Below, piece by piece: positions 37,347 to 46,660 of a DNA stretch of 64,000 nt. The DNA lies in NCBI GenBank assembly GCA_023392125.1, contig JAEVZS010000021.1, forward strand, positions 1-64,000, written 5' to 3'. Every line of letters starts with the position of its first letter. Position 1 is the stretch's first letter. Both the position numbers and the translations under genes were made by a program. Source of the DNA: Bacteroidota bacterium (GTDB taxonomy: Bacteria > Bacteroidota > Bacteroidia > Cytophagales > Cytophagaceae). The notes beneath the pieces are model-generated. The model did not search any database and was not told the DNA's origin. It saw only the letters and a list, made by a program, of their open reading frames with translations.

Positions 37347-37949
37347 ATGTGGAAATCTGAAAAACCAGTACATGTTCTTTTGCATCTCGCTATAATTTCC
37401 GGGGTTACCCTGGTTGTCATGTTTATTTTTTTCAATATATACCTTCCGGTAACGACTAATCATAATGAAAAAATCCTGGTTCCCGCCCTCAAAGGTAAAT
37501 CTCTCGCGGAAGCTGAAGAGCAGCTGAAAAAAGCAGGATTACGGTACCACATCAACGATTCTGCCTATGTGGAAGGCAAACCCGGACAGATAATTCTGTC
37601 CCAGCACCCGGAAGCAATATCCGAAGTAAAAGCCAATAGAAAAATCTATCTGTCCGTCACCAGTTCCCAGCCACCTAAAGTAAAAATGCCCAAGCTTGAA
37701 GGACAATCATTGCGTACGGCAGAGCTGACATTAAAAAGCATGGATCTTCGTAAAGGTACTATCACCTATATTGATTACCCTTACAAAGATCTTGTAATCG
37801 GCCAGAATATAGATGATACCGGGATTGCTCCGGGCAGTTACATAGCCAAAGGGTCCCGTATCAATCTTGTAGTAGGCAATGGTATTGCCAAAACGGGTAG
37901 CGAAGATAGCGTGACTGCTGATACAGCAGATACGTCCGGGGCCTTATAA
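37347..37949 (+). CDS. PASTA domain membrane protein 2
   Basis: The 200-residue paralogue of the previous gene has the same layout: one TM helix (about 10-32), two PASTA-like domains (about 44-112 and 115-185; KILVPALKGKSLAEAEEQL, GQIILSQHPEAISEVKANRK), and a short C-terminal tail. Together with the ligase and PASTA 1 it forms a tight operon, suggesting a cell-wall function. The tail differs from that of PASTA 1. Confidence 0.82.
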   Translation: MWKSEKPVHVLLHLAIISGVTLVVMFIFFNIYLPVTTNHNEKILVPALKGKSLAEAEEQLKKAGLRYHINDSAYVEGKPGQIILSQHPEAISEVKANRKIYLSVTSSQPPKVKMPKLEGQSLRTAELTLKSMDLRKGTITYIDYPYKDLVIGQNIDDTGIAPGSYIAKGSRINLVVGNGIAKTGSEDSVTADTADTSGAL

Positions 37950-38064
37950 GTCAGTTATAGTTACCATTGGTCACAAAACATAGTAGCGCAGAAATTGTTG
38001 AGTAAACATACTATCAGCCCCTGTATACCGTTGGGTGTTTGAGTATCGCTTTTTCAGATTCACC

Positions 38065-39930
38065 ATGAATAAATACTGTTTTTTCTATATACTTTTTTTC
38101 TTATTCATAAGTAGCGATGTATTTGCCCAGATTACGATCAATCCATTGGTAAAAGATCAGCAACAGCAAGAACGTTATAACAATACACTTCGAAACCGTA
38201 CGGTGGCAGTATCCCCCATTGACACATTACCTTTTTTTGATGACTTTGCCGGTTATAGCGGGCAGCCCAATCCTTCTCTTTGGGAAAGTGGCGGCGGAGT
38301 GCTTATCAACAATTCATACGGAATAAGCCCCCCCAGCATCAATGTGGCTACCTTCGACGGTTTAAATCACAAAGGACTTCCATATAATACGAGCAACAAA
38401 TATGCCCGGGGTCTGACCGATAAACTTACCTCGGTTCCGCTTAATCTGTCAGGATATACTCCCAATGATTCACTTTATATCAGCTTTTTCTGGCAGGCAG
38501 GTGGCCTGGGAGAAAATCCGGATCCGGCAGATGGAGATTTTCTGAGACTGGATTTCAAAAACTCTTCCAATATATGGATTACTGTATGGCAGGAGCAGGA
38601 TGAATCAACACCATTTATCCAGCATGTTATGCCAATTCTGGATCCCTCGTATTTTCATGAAACATTCCAGTTCCGGTTTCAGAGTTACGGGAGCACCGCA
38701 GGCTCTTACGATATATGGAATCTGGATTATGTTTTTCTTAGTCCCGGACGTACCAGGGCTGATACAAACTATGCAGACATGGCTATTCAGACCTCTCCGG
38801 GCTCTATCCTGAAAGATTACTCAGCCCTTCCCTATCCGCAGTTTTTCAACCATCTGGATGCGGTAGTCAAAGATAAGCTGTCTTTCAGAGTGTATAACTT
38901 CAGTACTCCGGATGAATTATATCTTATGGATAACCCGCCCGAGAAGCTCAATAAAGTTACCGATGTATTAACCGGTGAACTTCTTGAGGAATTTGTTGTC
39001 CAGGGTTTTGCTTTTGGTAAAACCCATAATACGATTGAATGGACACCTGACTACAGTGCAATCAGGAACCTGGACAGACCATTAATTTTAAAATACTATA
39101 TTGATCCGGAAGTAACCGACTCATCAATCTTTAAAGCCAATAATACTGTTACAGACTCTACTTTCCTTCTGAACTATATGGCGTACGATGACCATATGGC
39201 TGAAGGAACTGTTGATTTATTTGATCTCAATGCCGGAATTGCTGCTCGTTATACAACACTTGAACCCGATTCAATAATAGGAGTAGCCATTGATTTTCAA
39301 CCAATAGGAAACAACCTTACCGGCTTTCCGATACAAATAAAATTATGGAAATCCGTCACTCCGGGTTCACCAAATGAAGAAGTGATAGCATCTGCTGAGA
39401 CCGGACTTTCATATTCCTCGCAATACACTGTTGCCCGGTTTTATTTTGACAAGCCTTACCGGGTAGATGGTTCATTCTATATAGGATTTGAAGGCGAGTT
39501 TACTAATGAAACAATCAGTGTCGGGTTTGACATGAATACGAACAGCTCCGATAAAATCGTATACAAAGAGGAAGGATTTTGGGTAACCCACAACGCCTTG
39601 GGAAAAATTCCCGGAAGTGTTATTATCCGTCCGATTTTTGGCGGGCACCATTATGCCGACATTCCTATTATTGGTATCAGACCGGAAATCCAACCACTTC
39701 AGGTCACTGTTTATCCAAACCCTTCATCCGGTCTTGTATCTCTCAAGGGACTGGTTCAGCATGTACGCATTTTCAATACTGCCGGACAGGAATTCTTTTC
39801 TGAAACATTCCCGGGCCAGGCTGAGATCAGAACGTTGGATTTACAGACTCTTCCTGCCGGAATTTATTATATGCATCTTTCGGGACAAAACAGTTATGTT
39901 ACCCAAAAACTGATTCTGACTGATAATTAA
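38065..39930 (+). CDS. T9SS-exported protein of unknown function
   Basis: The 621-residue protein has a signal peptide (MNKYCFFYILFFLFISS... FAQ). Codons from an upstream GTG at 38035 were set aside. Residues about 40-230 resemble a carbohydrate-binding or jellyroll region (FFDDFAGYSGQPNPSLWESG, SLYISFFWQAGGLGENPDP). The last ~80 residues are a T9SS sorting tail from VYPNPSSGLVSL. No enzymatic motif was found. It is probably cell-surface or secreted. It is in the same direction as the cell-wall operon, 115 bp on. Confidence 0.72.
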   Translation: MNKYCFFYILFFLFISSDVFAQITINPLVKDQQQQERYNNTLRNRTVAVSPIDTLPFFDDFAGYSGQPNPSLWESGGGVLINNSYGISPPSINVATFDGLNHKGLPYNTSNKYARGLTDKLTSVPLNLSGYTPNDSLYISFFWQAGGLGENPDPADGDFLRLDFKNSSNIWITVWQEQDESTPFIQHVMPILDPSYFHETFQFRFQSYGSTAGSYDIWNLDYVFLSPGRTRADTNYADMAIQTSPGSILKDYSALPYPQFFNHLDAVVKDKLSFRVYNFSTPDELYLMDNPPEKLNKVTDVLTGELLEEFVVQGFAFGKTHNTIEWTPDYSAIRNLDRPLILKYYIDPEVTDSSIFKANNTVTDSTFLLNYMAYDDHMAEGTVDLFDLNAGIAARYTTLEPDSIIGVAIDFQPIGNNLTGFPIQIKLWKSVTPGSPNEEVIASAETGLSYSSQYTVARFYFDKPYRVDGSFYIGFEGEFTNETISVGFDMNTNSSDKIVYKEEGFWVTHNALGKIPGSVIIRPIFGGHHYADIPIIGIRPEIQPLQVTVYPNPSSGLVSLKGLVQHVRIFNTAGQEFFSETFPGQAEIRTLDLQTLPAGIYYMHLSGQNSYVTQKLILTDN

Positions 39931-39934
39931 TCTT

Positions 39935-41071
39935 TTATTTCATAATAAATATAAAAGGCTGCGGACTGAAGGAAAGTATAAAAACAAGTATGGCAAACCA
40001 GCCCAAAAGCTTCCGGCCTGTTCCCAGAGGTTTTTCTGATACAGCTCCGGGATGGCCGGTACCCAGAAAACGTCCGATAATAAAAGCAAAAACCAGATAG
40101 CCCGGAAAACCATTCCAGTCAGGCCACCACTCCGCGACAGCATACTGAGTTACAAAAACAAGAACCGTCACAAGGGCATTATTGAGCGTGTTATCGGTAA
40201 GCTTGGCAAAGAAAACAATATAGAGAAATATCAGATAAAGCGGAGCAAAAACCAGAAAGTTTTCAAAAGTAGCCAGGGGAACAAACCCCTCCCACAAACT
40301 CATATTGAAGAGCCCTAACCCTCCGATGGCGATTAACAGAGTATAAAAAAATGAGGAAATGATTTTATGCTTTTTTCTTCCCAGAATTCCGTAAAGTACA
40401 TGCCCGCCATCCAGCTGGCCAATAGGAAGCAAATTCAGCGCTGTAAAAAAGAGCGCTATAAATCCGGCCATTAGCAATGGATAATGTGCCATTTCATAAC
40501 TATGGGGAATACGCGACTTGTCCTCAACAAGCACTTCCTCCATTATCTTGAAGAGCAGATTGTCTCCTACTGCCAGCACCGTAACCGAATCATTGGGCAA
40601 ATCCTGATAGACATGATCCGCATAATTTTCTCCATATTGAGCATAATCCTTATGTATGGTATATAGATAATCCAGAGGCGGCAGCGTAAGGAATGCATAT
40701 ACCAGAATACCGAAAGCAACAACAAAACCCGCCAGAGGACCGGCAATACCCACATCAAAAAACTGTTTTTTTGTCTGAGGCCGGCTTTCAATACGTATAA
40801 AAGCTCCGAGCGTACCAATCAGACCGATAAAGGGAATAAAGTACGGAAGACTGGCTTTTATTTTATACAAACGCGCTGTAATATAATGTCCGAACTCATG
40901 AACTGTCAGAATCAGAAGAAAAGGAATGGAAAACTTCATTCCTGAGAAAAAGAATTCATTCATATCCTTAACCGGAAGCCCCAGAAAATGGGCGCTGAAA
41001 AAAGTACAGGTACAAAAAGTTATAAGGAAAAGTCCGGTATGTATCAACCAGGTTTTAATTTTTTCAGGCAT
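39935..41071 (-). CDS. M50-family (site-2-protease-like) membrane metalloprotease
   Basis: The 378-residue multi-pass protein carries the zinc motif HEFGH in a TM helix (LTVHEFGHYITARLY, about residue 60) and the second motif LPIGQLDGGHVLYGIL, with the Asp ligand, of the S2P family. The ATG at 41071 (MPEKIKTWL) was chosen; upstream in-frame residues lie inside the HAD gene. It overlaps the HAD gene by 8 bp, so translation is probably coupled. The substrate is unknown. Confidence 0.85.
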   Translation of the reverse strand: MPEKIKTWLIHTGLFLITFCTCTFFSAHFLGLPVKDMNEFFFSGMKFSIPFLLILTVHEFGHYITARLYKIKASLPYFIPFIGLIGTLGAFIRIESRPQTKKQFFDVGIAGPLAGFVVAFGILVYAFLTLPPLDYLYTIHKDYAQYGENYADHVYQDLPNDSVTVLAVGDNLLFKIMEEVLVEDKSRIPHSYEMAHYPLLMAGFIALFFTALNLLPIGQLDGGHVLYGILGRKKHKIISSFFYTLLIAIGGLGLFNMSLWEGFVPLATFENFLVFAPLYLIFLYIVFFAKLTDNTLNNALVTVLVFVTQYAVAEWWPDWNGFPGYLVFAFIIGRFLGTGHPGAVSEKPLGTGRKLLGWFAILVFILSFSPQPFIFIMK

Positions 41072-41693
41072 TTTCAAGAAGTTCAATAATTGAATTAGGT
41101 GAAGGCTGCACATGCAGAGTATGTAGCCCGGCACTGGAAGCCCCTTCAAGATTTGGCAGCATATCATCAAGAAAAACGGTTTCCTCCGGTTTCAGCACAC
41201 TGTCTTCACAGACAAGTTTATAGATCCCGACATCCGGTTTCACCATATTGACTTCATATGAATAATACACTTTGTCGAATAGATCCCGCAAATTCCCGAC
41301 ACCACAACTATTGGCCAGAATATTGTTGACTTCCAGAATATGGGTATAGTTGGTATTGCTCAATAAATAAAGGCGGTATTTTTTCCGAAGCCTGGACAAA
41401 AGATCAATCCGTTCGCGGGGAATATCCAGCAACAATGCATTCCAGGCCTGACGAATCTCATCTTCCCCTGATTTCGGACAAAAAGCATTTCTAACCAGAC
41501 TTAAAAACTCCTTTTCCTCCAGTTTTCCGGTTTCAAACCGGTAAAAAAGCTCTTCTTTTTTTACCCTGGCAAGGGTGTCTTCGTAACTCAGGCCGGCAAG
41601 GGTAGCCAGCGCACGATATGTCCTGTCAAAATCTATATTGATAATTACACCGCCAAGATCAAAAACAAGATTTTTTACTTTTGAAAACTCCAT
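41064..41693 (-). CDS. HAD-family phosphatase
   Basis: The 209-residue HAD hydrolase starts at ATG 41693 (MEFSKVKNLVFDLGGV). Motif I reads FDLGGV, so the second Asp is Gly, as in the YihX-like group. Motif II SNTN and motif IV FLDDMLPN are present, with a cap domain between motifs I and II. The substrate is probably a sugar phosphate or other small phosphoester, unproven. It overlaps the M50 gene downstream. Confidence 0.85.
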   Translation of the reverse strand: MEFSKVKNLVFDLGGVIINIDFDRTYRALATLAGLSYEDTLARVKKEELFYRFETGKLEEKEFLSLVRNAFCPKSGEDEIRQAWNALLLDIPRERIDLLSRLRKKYRLYLLSNTNYTHILEVNNILANSCGVGNLRDLFDKVYYSYEVNMVKPDVGIYKLVCEDSVLKPEETVFLDDMLPNLEGASSAGLHTLHVQPSPNSIIELLENA

Positions 41694-41777
41694 ACAATAT
41701 TCAACCTTCAAGTCAGATCAGCAAATATACATAAGATTTAAAAGTCTCAGGTAAAATTAACATCCCTTATAGCACAT

Positions 41778-44015
41778 TCAGGCAACACCCTCCTGTACTC
41801 TTTTTTGGTGATTTAAGTAAGCCCTGATCTCAAAAAAACCTGCTTCATCACCCATTACTGCTTTGATCCGGGATGCAGAAAGATCGCCGGCAGCGCATAC
41901 CTGCTGTAATTTTTCCAAAACATTTTTTTCTACAAGCTTTTCGACCTCTACTTCTCCGGTCAGCACAAAACCATTCAGGTGATTCTCGATAGTAGATACA
42001 GCCAGTGAACGTTCTTCTGCAATCTCTACGATACTCTTTCCTTCCTTAAACAGTTCCAGTGTAAGACGCTTACTATCGCCCCTGACATATTTTGGCTCGC
42101 TTTTATCCGCAACTGACTCTCCCGGGTTATGCTGGTTTTGCGCTCTTCGAAGCCTGATCTCATTCATAATATCCATAACATCCCGACCCATAATTCGTTC
42201 TCTGGCAATCATTTCTCCTTCTTTCAGACGTTCCTGCGTCAGTTTCACCGATTGTCTCAGAAGCTTCAGATCTGACAGATACTTTTTTGCTCTGGCTTTG
42301 TTTTTCATAAAAGCATAATGCTCTTCTATCTTATTAACCATCGAATCCTGTATCTGAGCAGTAAAATAGTTTACGGCAGCGCTTACTCTTTCACAAATAC
42401 CTGTGTCAAAATTGTTGCTGTTACGGACAAACATCTGTTCGAGCTGACCGGCAAATTTAAGCGCTGTAGTTCTTGCCTGATTTACCTGATCGATCAGATA
42501 CAATGACAGTATCCGGGCTTCTTCAATAGCCGGTATTTTCCGGTTATCCATCTCCTGGTGGAAAGTAATCAGCACATTATTTAATCTGCCAAAATCAAAC
42601 ACCGACAACAGGGTATCTTTTATAAAATCCTGACGAGCCCGGTTCAATTCAGCATTTAAACCATCCTCTGATGCCTCAAATTCACTCCACGCTGCGACAT
42701 CTGTATCTGTTATAACAGCCTCTGATGTAATTCTGGAATGCAAAACCAGTCCGGCAGGTGACCGTAACCGGCTCAATGCAACATATACCTGACCCGCTGC
42801 AAAAGAATGTCCGGCGTCTACAATGGCCCGGTCAAAAGTAAGCCCCTGACTTTTATGAATCGTTATAGCCCAGGCAAGCCGGATCGGATATTGGGCTAAT
42901 GTTCCGATTACTTCTTCCTCTATGCGATCTTTTTCTTTGTCCAGATTATAGCGCACGTTTTCCCATGTTTCCTTCTTTACGGTAATCTCTTCGTGATCAC
43001 CGGGGAAAGCAACAATGATCTCATCCCCTTTTATTTTTTTTACCGTTCCCAGCTTTCCGTTATAATACCTCTTCTGCTCACTGCTGTCATTTCTGACAAA
43101 CATAATCAGAGCTCCTTCTTTCAGGCGAAGTTTTTCCTCCACAATTACGGTACTTGTGTTAAACTCTCCTTTGATTTCAGCCTCAAATGCATATAACTTT
43201 CCTTTCAGCTTATCCAGCTCTGTCTGATTGATCGTCTGTGCTCTCGCATTATGCGAAGTAAGCGTTACGTAAGGATCATTTCCTTCCGGCCTGTATCCCG
43301 GACGGTAAAAAGAATTGAGGTAACGATAATCCGCCTCTTCCAGCTCATTGGTGCGTACGCGATTCAAAATACGTATGAAATCCGCATCACTCTGCCGGTA
43401 AATCTTTTTCAGTTCGATACAAACAGGCGGCGCCTCTGCAAAGACTCTGGCATGAAAAAAGAACTGTCCGGCATAATGCTCTTTCAGATGAGCTTTGTCA
43501 AAATCGGAAACTACGGGAGGAAGCTGAAACAAATCACCGATATAAACAACCTGAACTCCTCCGAAAGGCAGATCGCTTCTCTTTCTGACAAAACGTAATA
43601 CCGTGTCCACAGCATCCAGCGTATCAGGACGGACCATTGATACCTCATCTATCACAAGTACATCTATTTCTCTGATAAGCTCCCTTTTCGCACTACTAAG
43701 CCGCAAACGACTCAAAAGACCATTACGATCATACAGGGCTTCCTGAAAATGACTGCTTTTTAAGCCGGAAACAGCAGGTACATATGTACCTAAGGGTAAT
43801 TGAAAAAAAGAATGAATTGTCACACCGCCCGCATTCATTGCAGCAACTCCGGTTGGAGCCACAACTACCAGCTTTTTAAGACTATCGGACTTAATATGTT
43901 TGAGAAAGGTTGTTTTACCTGTCCCAGCCTTCCCTGTAATAAATACATGCTTCGCGGTACAATTGACAAACTCAACCGCTAGATCAAAATAAGTATTGGT
44001 CTGATCTGATTTCAT
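41778..44015 (-). CDS. Pif1/RecD-type helicase with C-terminal winged-helix region
   Basis: The 745-residue protein has a superfamily 1B helicase core (Walker A GKAGTGKTTF at about 28-37; VLVIDEVSMVRPDTLD; HSFFQLPLG; a UvrD-like end with AITIHKSQGLTFD). After a coiled region with charged helices (about 450-600) the C-terminus has a helix-turn-helix segment (about 660-740; IVEIAEERSLAVSTIENHL) like the HTH_40 domain in RecQ-type proteins. It probably acts in DNA replication or repair. It is separated from the next gene by a divergent intergenic region. Confidence 0.85.
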   Translation of the reverse strand: MKSDQTNTYFDLAVEFVNCTAKHVFITGKAGTGKTTFLKHIKSDSLKKLVVVAPTGVAAMNAGGVTIHSFFQLPLGTYVPAVSGLKSSHFQEALYDRNGLLSRLRLSSAKRELIREIDVLVIDEVSMVRPDTLDAVDTVLRFVRKRSDLPFGGVQVVYIGDLFQLPPVVSDFDKAHLKEHYAGQFFFHARVFAEAPPVCIELKKIYRQSDADFIRILNRVRTNELEEADYRYLNSFYRPGYRPEGNDPYVTLTSHNARAQTINQTELDKLKGKLYAFEAEIKGEFNTSTVIVEEKLRLKEGALIMFVRNDSSEQKRYYNGKLGTVKKIKGDEIIVAFPGDHEEITVKKETWENVRYNLDKEKDRIEEEVIGTLAQYPIRLAWAITIHKSQGLTFDRAIVDAGHSFAAGQVYVALSRLRSPAGLVLHSRITSEAVITDTDVAAWSEFEASEDGLNAELNRARQDFIKDTLLSVFDFGRLNNVLITFHQEMDNRKIPAIEEARILSLYLIDQVNQARTTALKFAGQLEQMFVRNSNNFDTGICERVSAAVNYFTAQIQDSMVNKIEEHYAFMKNKARAKKYLSDLKLLRQSVKLTQERLKEGEMIARERIMGRDVMDIMNEIRLRRAQNQHNPGESVADKSEPKYVRGDSKRLTLELFKEGKSIVEIAEERSLAVSTIENHLNGFVLTGEVEVEKLVEKNVLEKLQQVCAAGDLSASRIKAVMGDEAGFFEIRAYLNHQKRVQEGVA

Positions 44016-44144
44016 AAATTATCGTTGCATAGTGGTTAAAAAGATTGAATATATCAAGATTTTAATCAAAAGACCACATCAGCGGATGATAAAACATCAA
44101 ACAAAATATTAAAAGTCAAATACTTTTAAACAAAATCCGGACTC

Positions 44145-44170
44145 AACTATTTTTTTATAAAAAAATAGTT
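44145..44170. promoter_or_regulatory. 26-bp perfect palindrome upstream of phosphate operon
   Basis: AACTATTTTTTTATAAAAAAATAGTT is identical to its reverse complement (written here in parts: AACTATTTTTTTA, then TAAAAAAATAGTT). It lies 90 bp upstream of the porin start and about 130 bp upstream of the helicase start, in the region that must contain both promoters. It may be an operator or a divergent-transcription element. Confidence 0.4.
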
Positions 44171-44181
44171 AATCTATATAC

Positions 44182-44232
44182 TCTACAATTTCGATAGATA
44201 ATATATATTTGCATAGTCTATAATATCGATAG
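44182..44232 (+). promoter_or_regulatory. Candidate phosphate-operon promoter with repeated 16-mer
   Basis: TCTACAATTTCGATAG (44182-44197) and TCTATAATATCGATAG (44217-44232) match at 14 of 16 positions, 35 bp apart. Between them TATATTTG (44204-44211) fits the Bacteroidota -7 consensus TAnnTTTG. No good -33 TTTG was found at the right distance, so the promoter may need an activator binding at the repeats. Confidence 0.45.
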
Positions 44233-44259
44233 TCTTAATAACATAATTCGAACCACCAG

Positions 44260-45636
44260 ATGACAGTTAAGACCAGCCGAAAGAAGAATTATATCTTTCC
44301 TGCGATTCTTTTATCCCGGAAAGTCCAGGTGCTGATAGCAATCTGGTGCCTGGGAGAGCTTTATTCAAATGCCTATGGACTCAGTATGGATTCAGTGTAT
44401 TATGAAGAATTTAGAATTGGCCTTGAATTTCGTCCCAGAACAGAATTCAGAAATGGTTACCGGCAGCTAAGAAATGATACTACCAGTGCCGCATTTTTTA
44501 CTGATCAGCGAAGCCGGTTAAATATTACTTATCTTCGTCCGGGATTTATGTTTCACACATCTGTTCAGGACGTTCGTATCTGGGGAGAGCGCGATACCCG
44601 TTCAACAGACGGAACATTGCAGATCTTTGAGGCATACGTCGAAACCAATCTGGCAAAAGATGTCGCCGTCCGGATCGGCCGGCAAAAGATTATGTACGAC
44701 AACCAGCGGCTTTTTGCTCAGAACAACTGGCGACAAAGCGGCGGGGCACATGATGCTGTGCGGTTTATTTATACAAAAAAGAGACTGTCTACCGAATTAC
44801 TTGGTGCATTTAATCAAAATCAGGAACGTTTCTTTGGCACCACGTATAATCCGGATTTCAAAAATTATAAAATTCTGCTTACGCACTTTCTGGTCTTCCA
44901 GCTATCAGACCACCTAAGCATTACAACCCTCAGCGCAATGGATGGTTATCAGCAGCTAACAGCTCCATCCACCAGCAAACGGTTTACCAGCGGGGGACGT
45001 ATCACCTACACTCATAGCCGTGTTGATCTGACCATAGCCGCCTACTACCAGTATGGAAAAAATCCGGATAACATAAAAGTTCGGGCATACTACCTGCAGC
45101 CGGAGATACAGTATACAGCTTCTTCTCCCCTTCTCTTTCGCCTGGGCGCAGAGGTGTTCAGCGGCGATAACGGTAAAAAGAATACTACCGGGATCTCCCA
45201 TTCATTTGATGCTTTGTATGGCGTAAATCACCGGTTTCTGGGCTCAATGGACTTTTTCACCCGTTTTCCTGTCGATTTCAACAATGCCGGTATTATTGCC
45301 CCCTACTTATTTACTTTTTATGACCTGACCAAAAAGCTTACCATCCGCGCAGACGAGCACCTGTTTTTTACACAAAATAACTTCGTACATAACGGGCAGG
45401 TGATCTCACCCTATCTCGGATTTGAAAATGATATCCTTCTGATATACACCCCGGTCAAGGCAACAGAAATCCAGCTTGGCTTTTCGTATGCTCTGGTAAC
45501 CAGATCCATGACCTATATAAAAGGTGGCGGAAATCCTGATTTATTTAATACCTGGGCTTTTCTGATGATCACTTTTCAGCCTGAACTGTTTAGCTTCAAA
45601 AGAGAGACGGCTGCTGTCAGAAACAGGGAAATATAA
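44260..45636 (+). CDS. Outer-membrane alginate-export-type porin of the phosphate operon
   Basis: The 458-residue beta-barrel protein has an N-terminal basic/hydrophobic leader (1-42) and many amphipathic beta-strands with aromatic girdles. Features such as FRPRTEFRNGY, DQRSRLNITY and GRQKIMYDNQRLF match the alginate-export porin family. It lies 40 bp upstream of pstS on the same strand. Phosphate or anion uptake across the outer membrane is an inference from context only. Confidence 0.75.
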   Translation: MTVKTSRKKNYIFPAILLSRKVQVLIAIWCLGELYSNAYGLSMDSVYYEEFRIGLEFRPRTEFRNGYRQLRNDTTSAAFFTDQRSRLNITYLRPGFMFHTSVQDVRIWGERDTRSTDGTLQIFEAYVETNLAKDVAVRIGRQKIMYDNQRLFAQNNWRQSGGAHDAVRFIYTKKRLSTELLGAFNQNQERFFGTTYNPDFKNYKILLTHFLVFQLSDHLSITTLSAMDGYQQLTAPSTSKRFTSGGRITYTHSRVDLTIAAYYQYGKNPDNIKVRAYYLQPEIQYTASSPLLFRLGAEVFSGDNGKKNTTGISHSFDALYGVNHRFLGSMDFFTRFPVDFNNAGIIAPYLFTFYDLTKKLTIRADEHLFFTQNNFVHNGQVISPYLGFENDILLIYTPVKATEIQLGFSYALVTRSMTYIKGGGNPDLFNTWAFLMITFQPELFSFKRETAAVRNREI

Positions 45637-45676
45637 AATACTATTTTATTAACGAATGCTTAAAACAACATATATT

Positions 45677-46660
45677 ATGAACAGACTTTCCGACTTTTCC
45701 ATAGCATTACTCATCATCCTGATAAGCGGATTATCCGGATGCAACAGTAAAAAGACATCACAAAGCCTCGATTCCGGAGATTCAACCCAGCTGAAAGGTA
45801 CGATTTCTCTTTCCGGAGCATTTGCACTGTATCCGCTGGCAAATATCTGGGCAGAAGAGTTTTCCAAGGTCTACCCAAACGTCCGGTTCAATATTTCTGC
45901 CGGCGGAGCCGGCAAAGGCATGTCTGATGCTCTGTCCGGCATGGTAGATCTCGGTATGTTTAGCAGGGAAATCAAAGAAGAGGAAAAACAAAAAGGTGTC
46001 TGGTGGATAGCAGTATCCAGAGATGCAGTACTGCCAACCATTAGTGCAGCCAATCCGGTTCTTCAGCAGCTAAAGGAAACCGGCCTGTCCCGTGATGAGT
46101 TTGAAAAGATTTTTGTATCCGGAGAATTAACAACATGGGGTCAGGCTACTAATAGTCCTTCTCAGGAAAAAATCAATGTATATACACGCTCCGATGCAGC
46201 AGGCGCAGCAGAGGTCTGGGCCCAGTATGTCGGTGGTCAGAGTCAGGAAGCACTCAAAGGACTTGGAGTATATGGCGATCCGGGACTTGCTGAAGCTTTG
46301 AAAAAAGATAAAAACGGAATCGGCTTTAACAACATCATATATGTATATGATCTCCATGGCAAGCAACGATATGACGGCATAGAAGTGGTGCCTATCGATA
46401 TCAATAACAACGGTCAGATTGATGAGGATGAAAGATTTTACGACAATCTGAATACGGTAATTACCGCAATAGCTGAAGGTACGTACCCTTCGCCTCCTGC
46501 CCGGGAACTATATTTTGTCGCCAAAGGAAAACCTGAAAATAAAGCAACCACCGTATTTCTCGAATGGGTACTGACCGAAGGACAAAAGTTTGTTCCGGAT
46601 GCCGGATACATTCAGTTATCAGCCGACAATATACACTCTGAACTTACAAAACTGAATTAA
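45677..46660 (+). CDS. pstS: Phosphate-binding protein of ABC transporter, lipoprotein
   Basis: The periplasmic solute-binding protein has a lipobox (LSGLSGC). The ATG at 45677 (MNRLSDF) gives the clean signal; ATG at 45656 would add seven residues. PstS-like motifs include LSGAFALYPL, SAGGAGKGMSD, and TRSDAAGAAEVW, near the phosphate site. It is followed by pstC with no gap (the ATG directly follows the stop). Confidence 0.88.
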   Translation: MNRLSDFSIALLIILISGLSGCNSKKTSQSLDSGDSTQLKGTISLSGAFALYPLANIWAEEFSKVYPNVRFNISAGGAGKGMSDALSGMVDLGMFSREIKEEEKQKGVWWIAVSRDAVLPTISAANPVLQQLKETGLSRDEFEKIFVSGELTTWGQATNSPSQEKINVYTRSDAAGAAEVWAQYVGGQSQEALKGLGVYGDPGLAEALKKDKNGIGFNNIIYVYDLHGKQRYDGIEVVPIDINNNGQIDEDERFYDNLNTVITAIAEGTYPSPPARELYFVAKGKPENKATTVFLEWVLTEGQKFVPDAGYIQLSADNIHSELTKLN

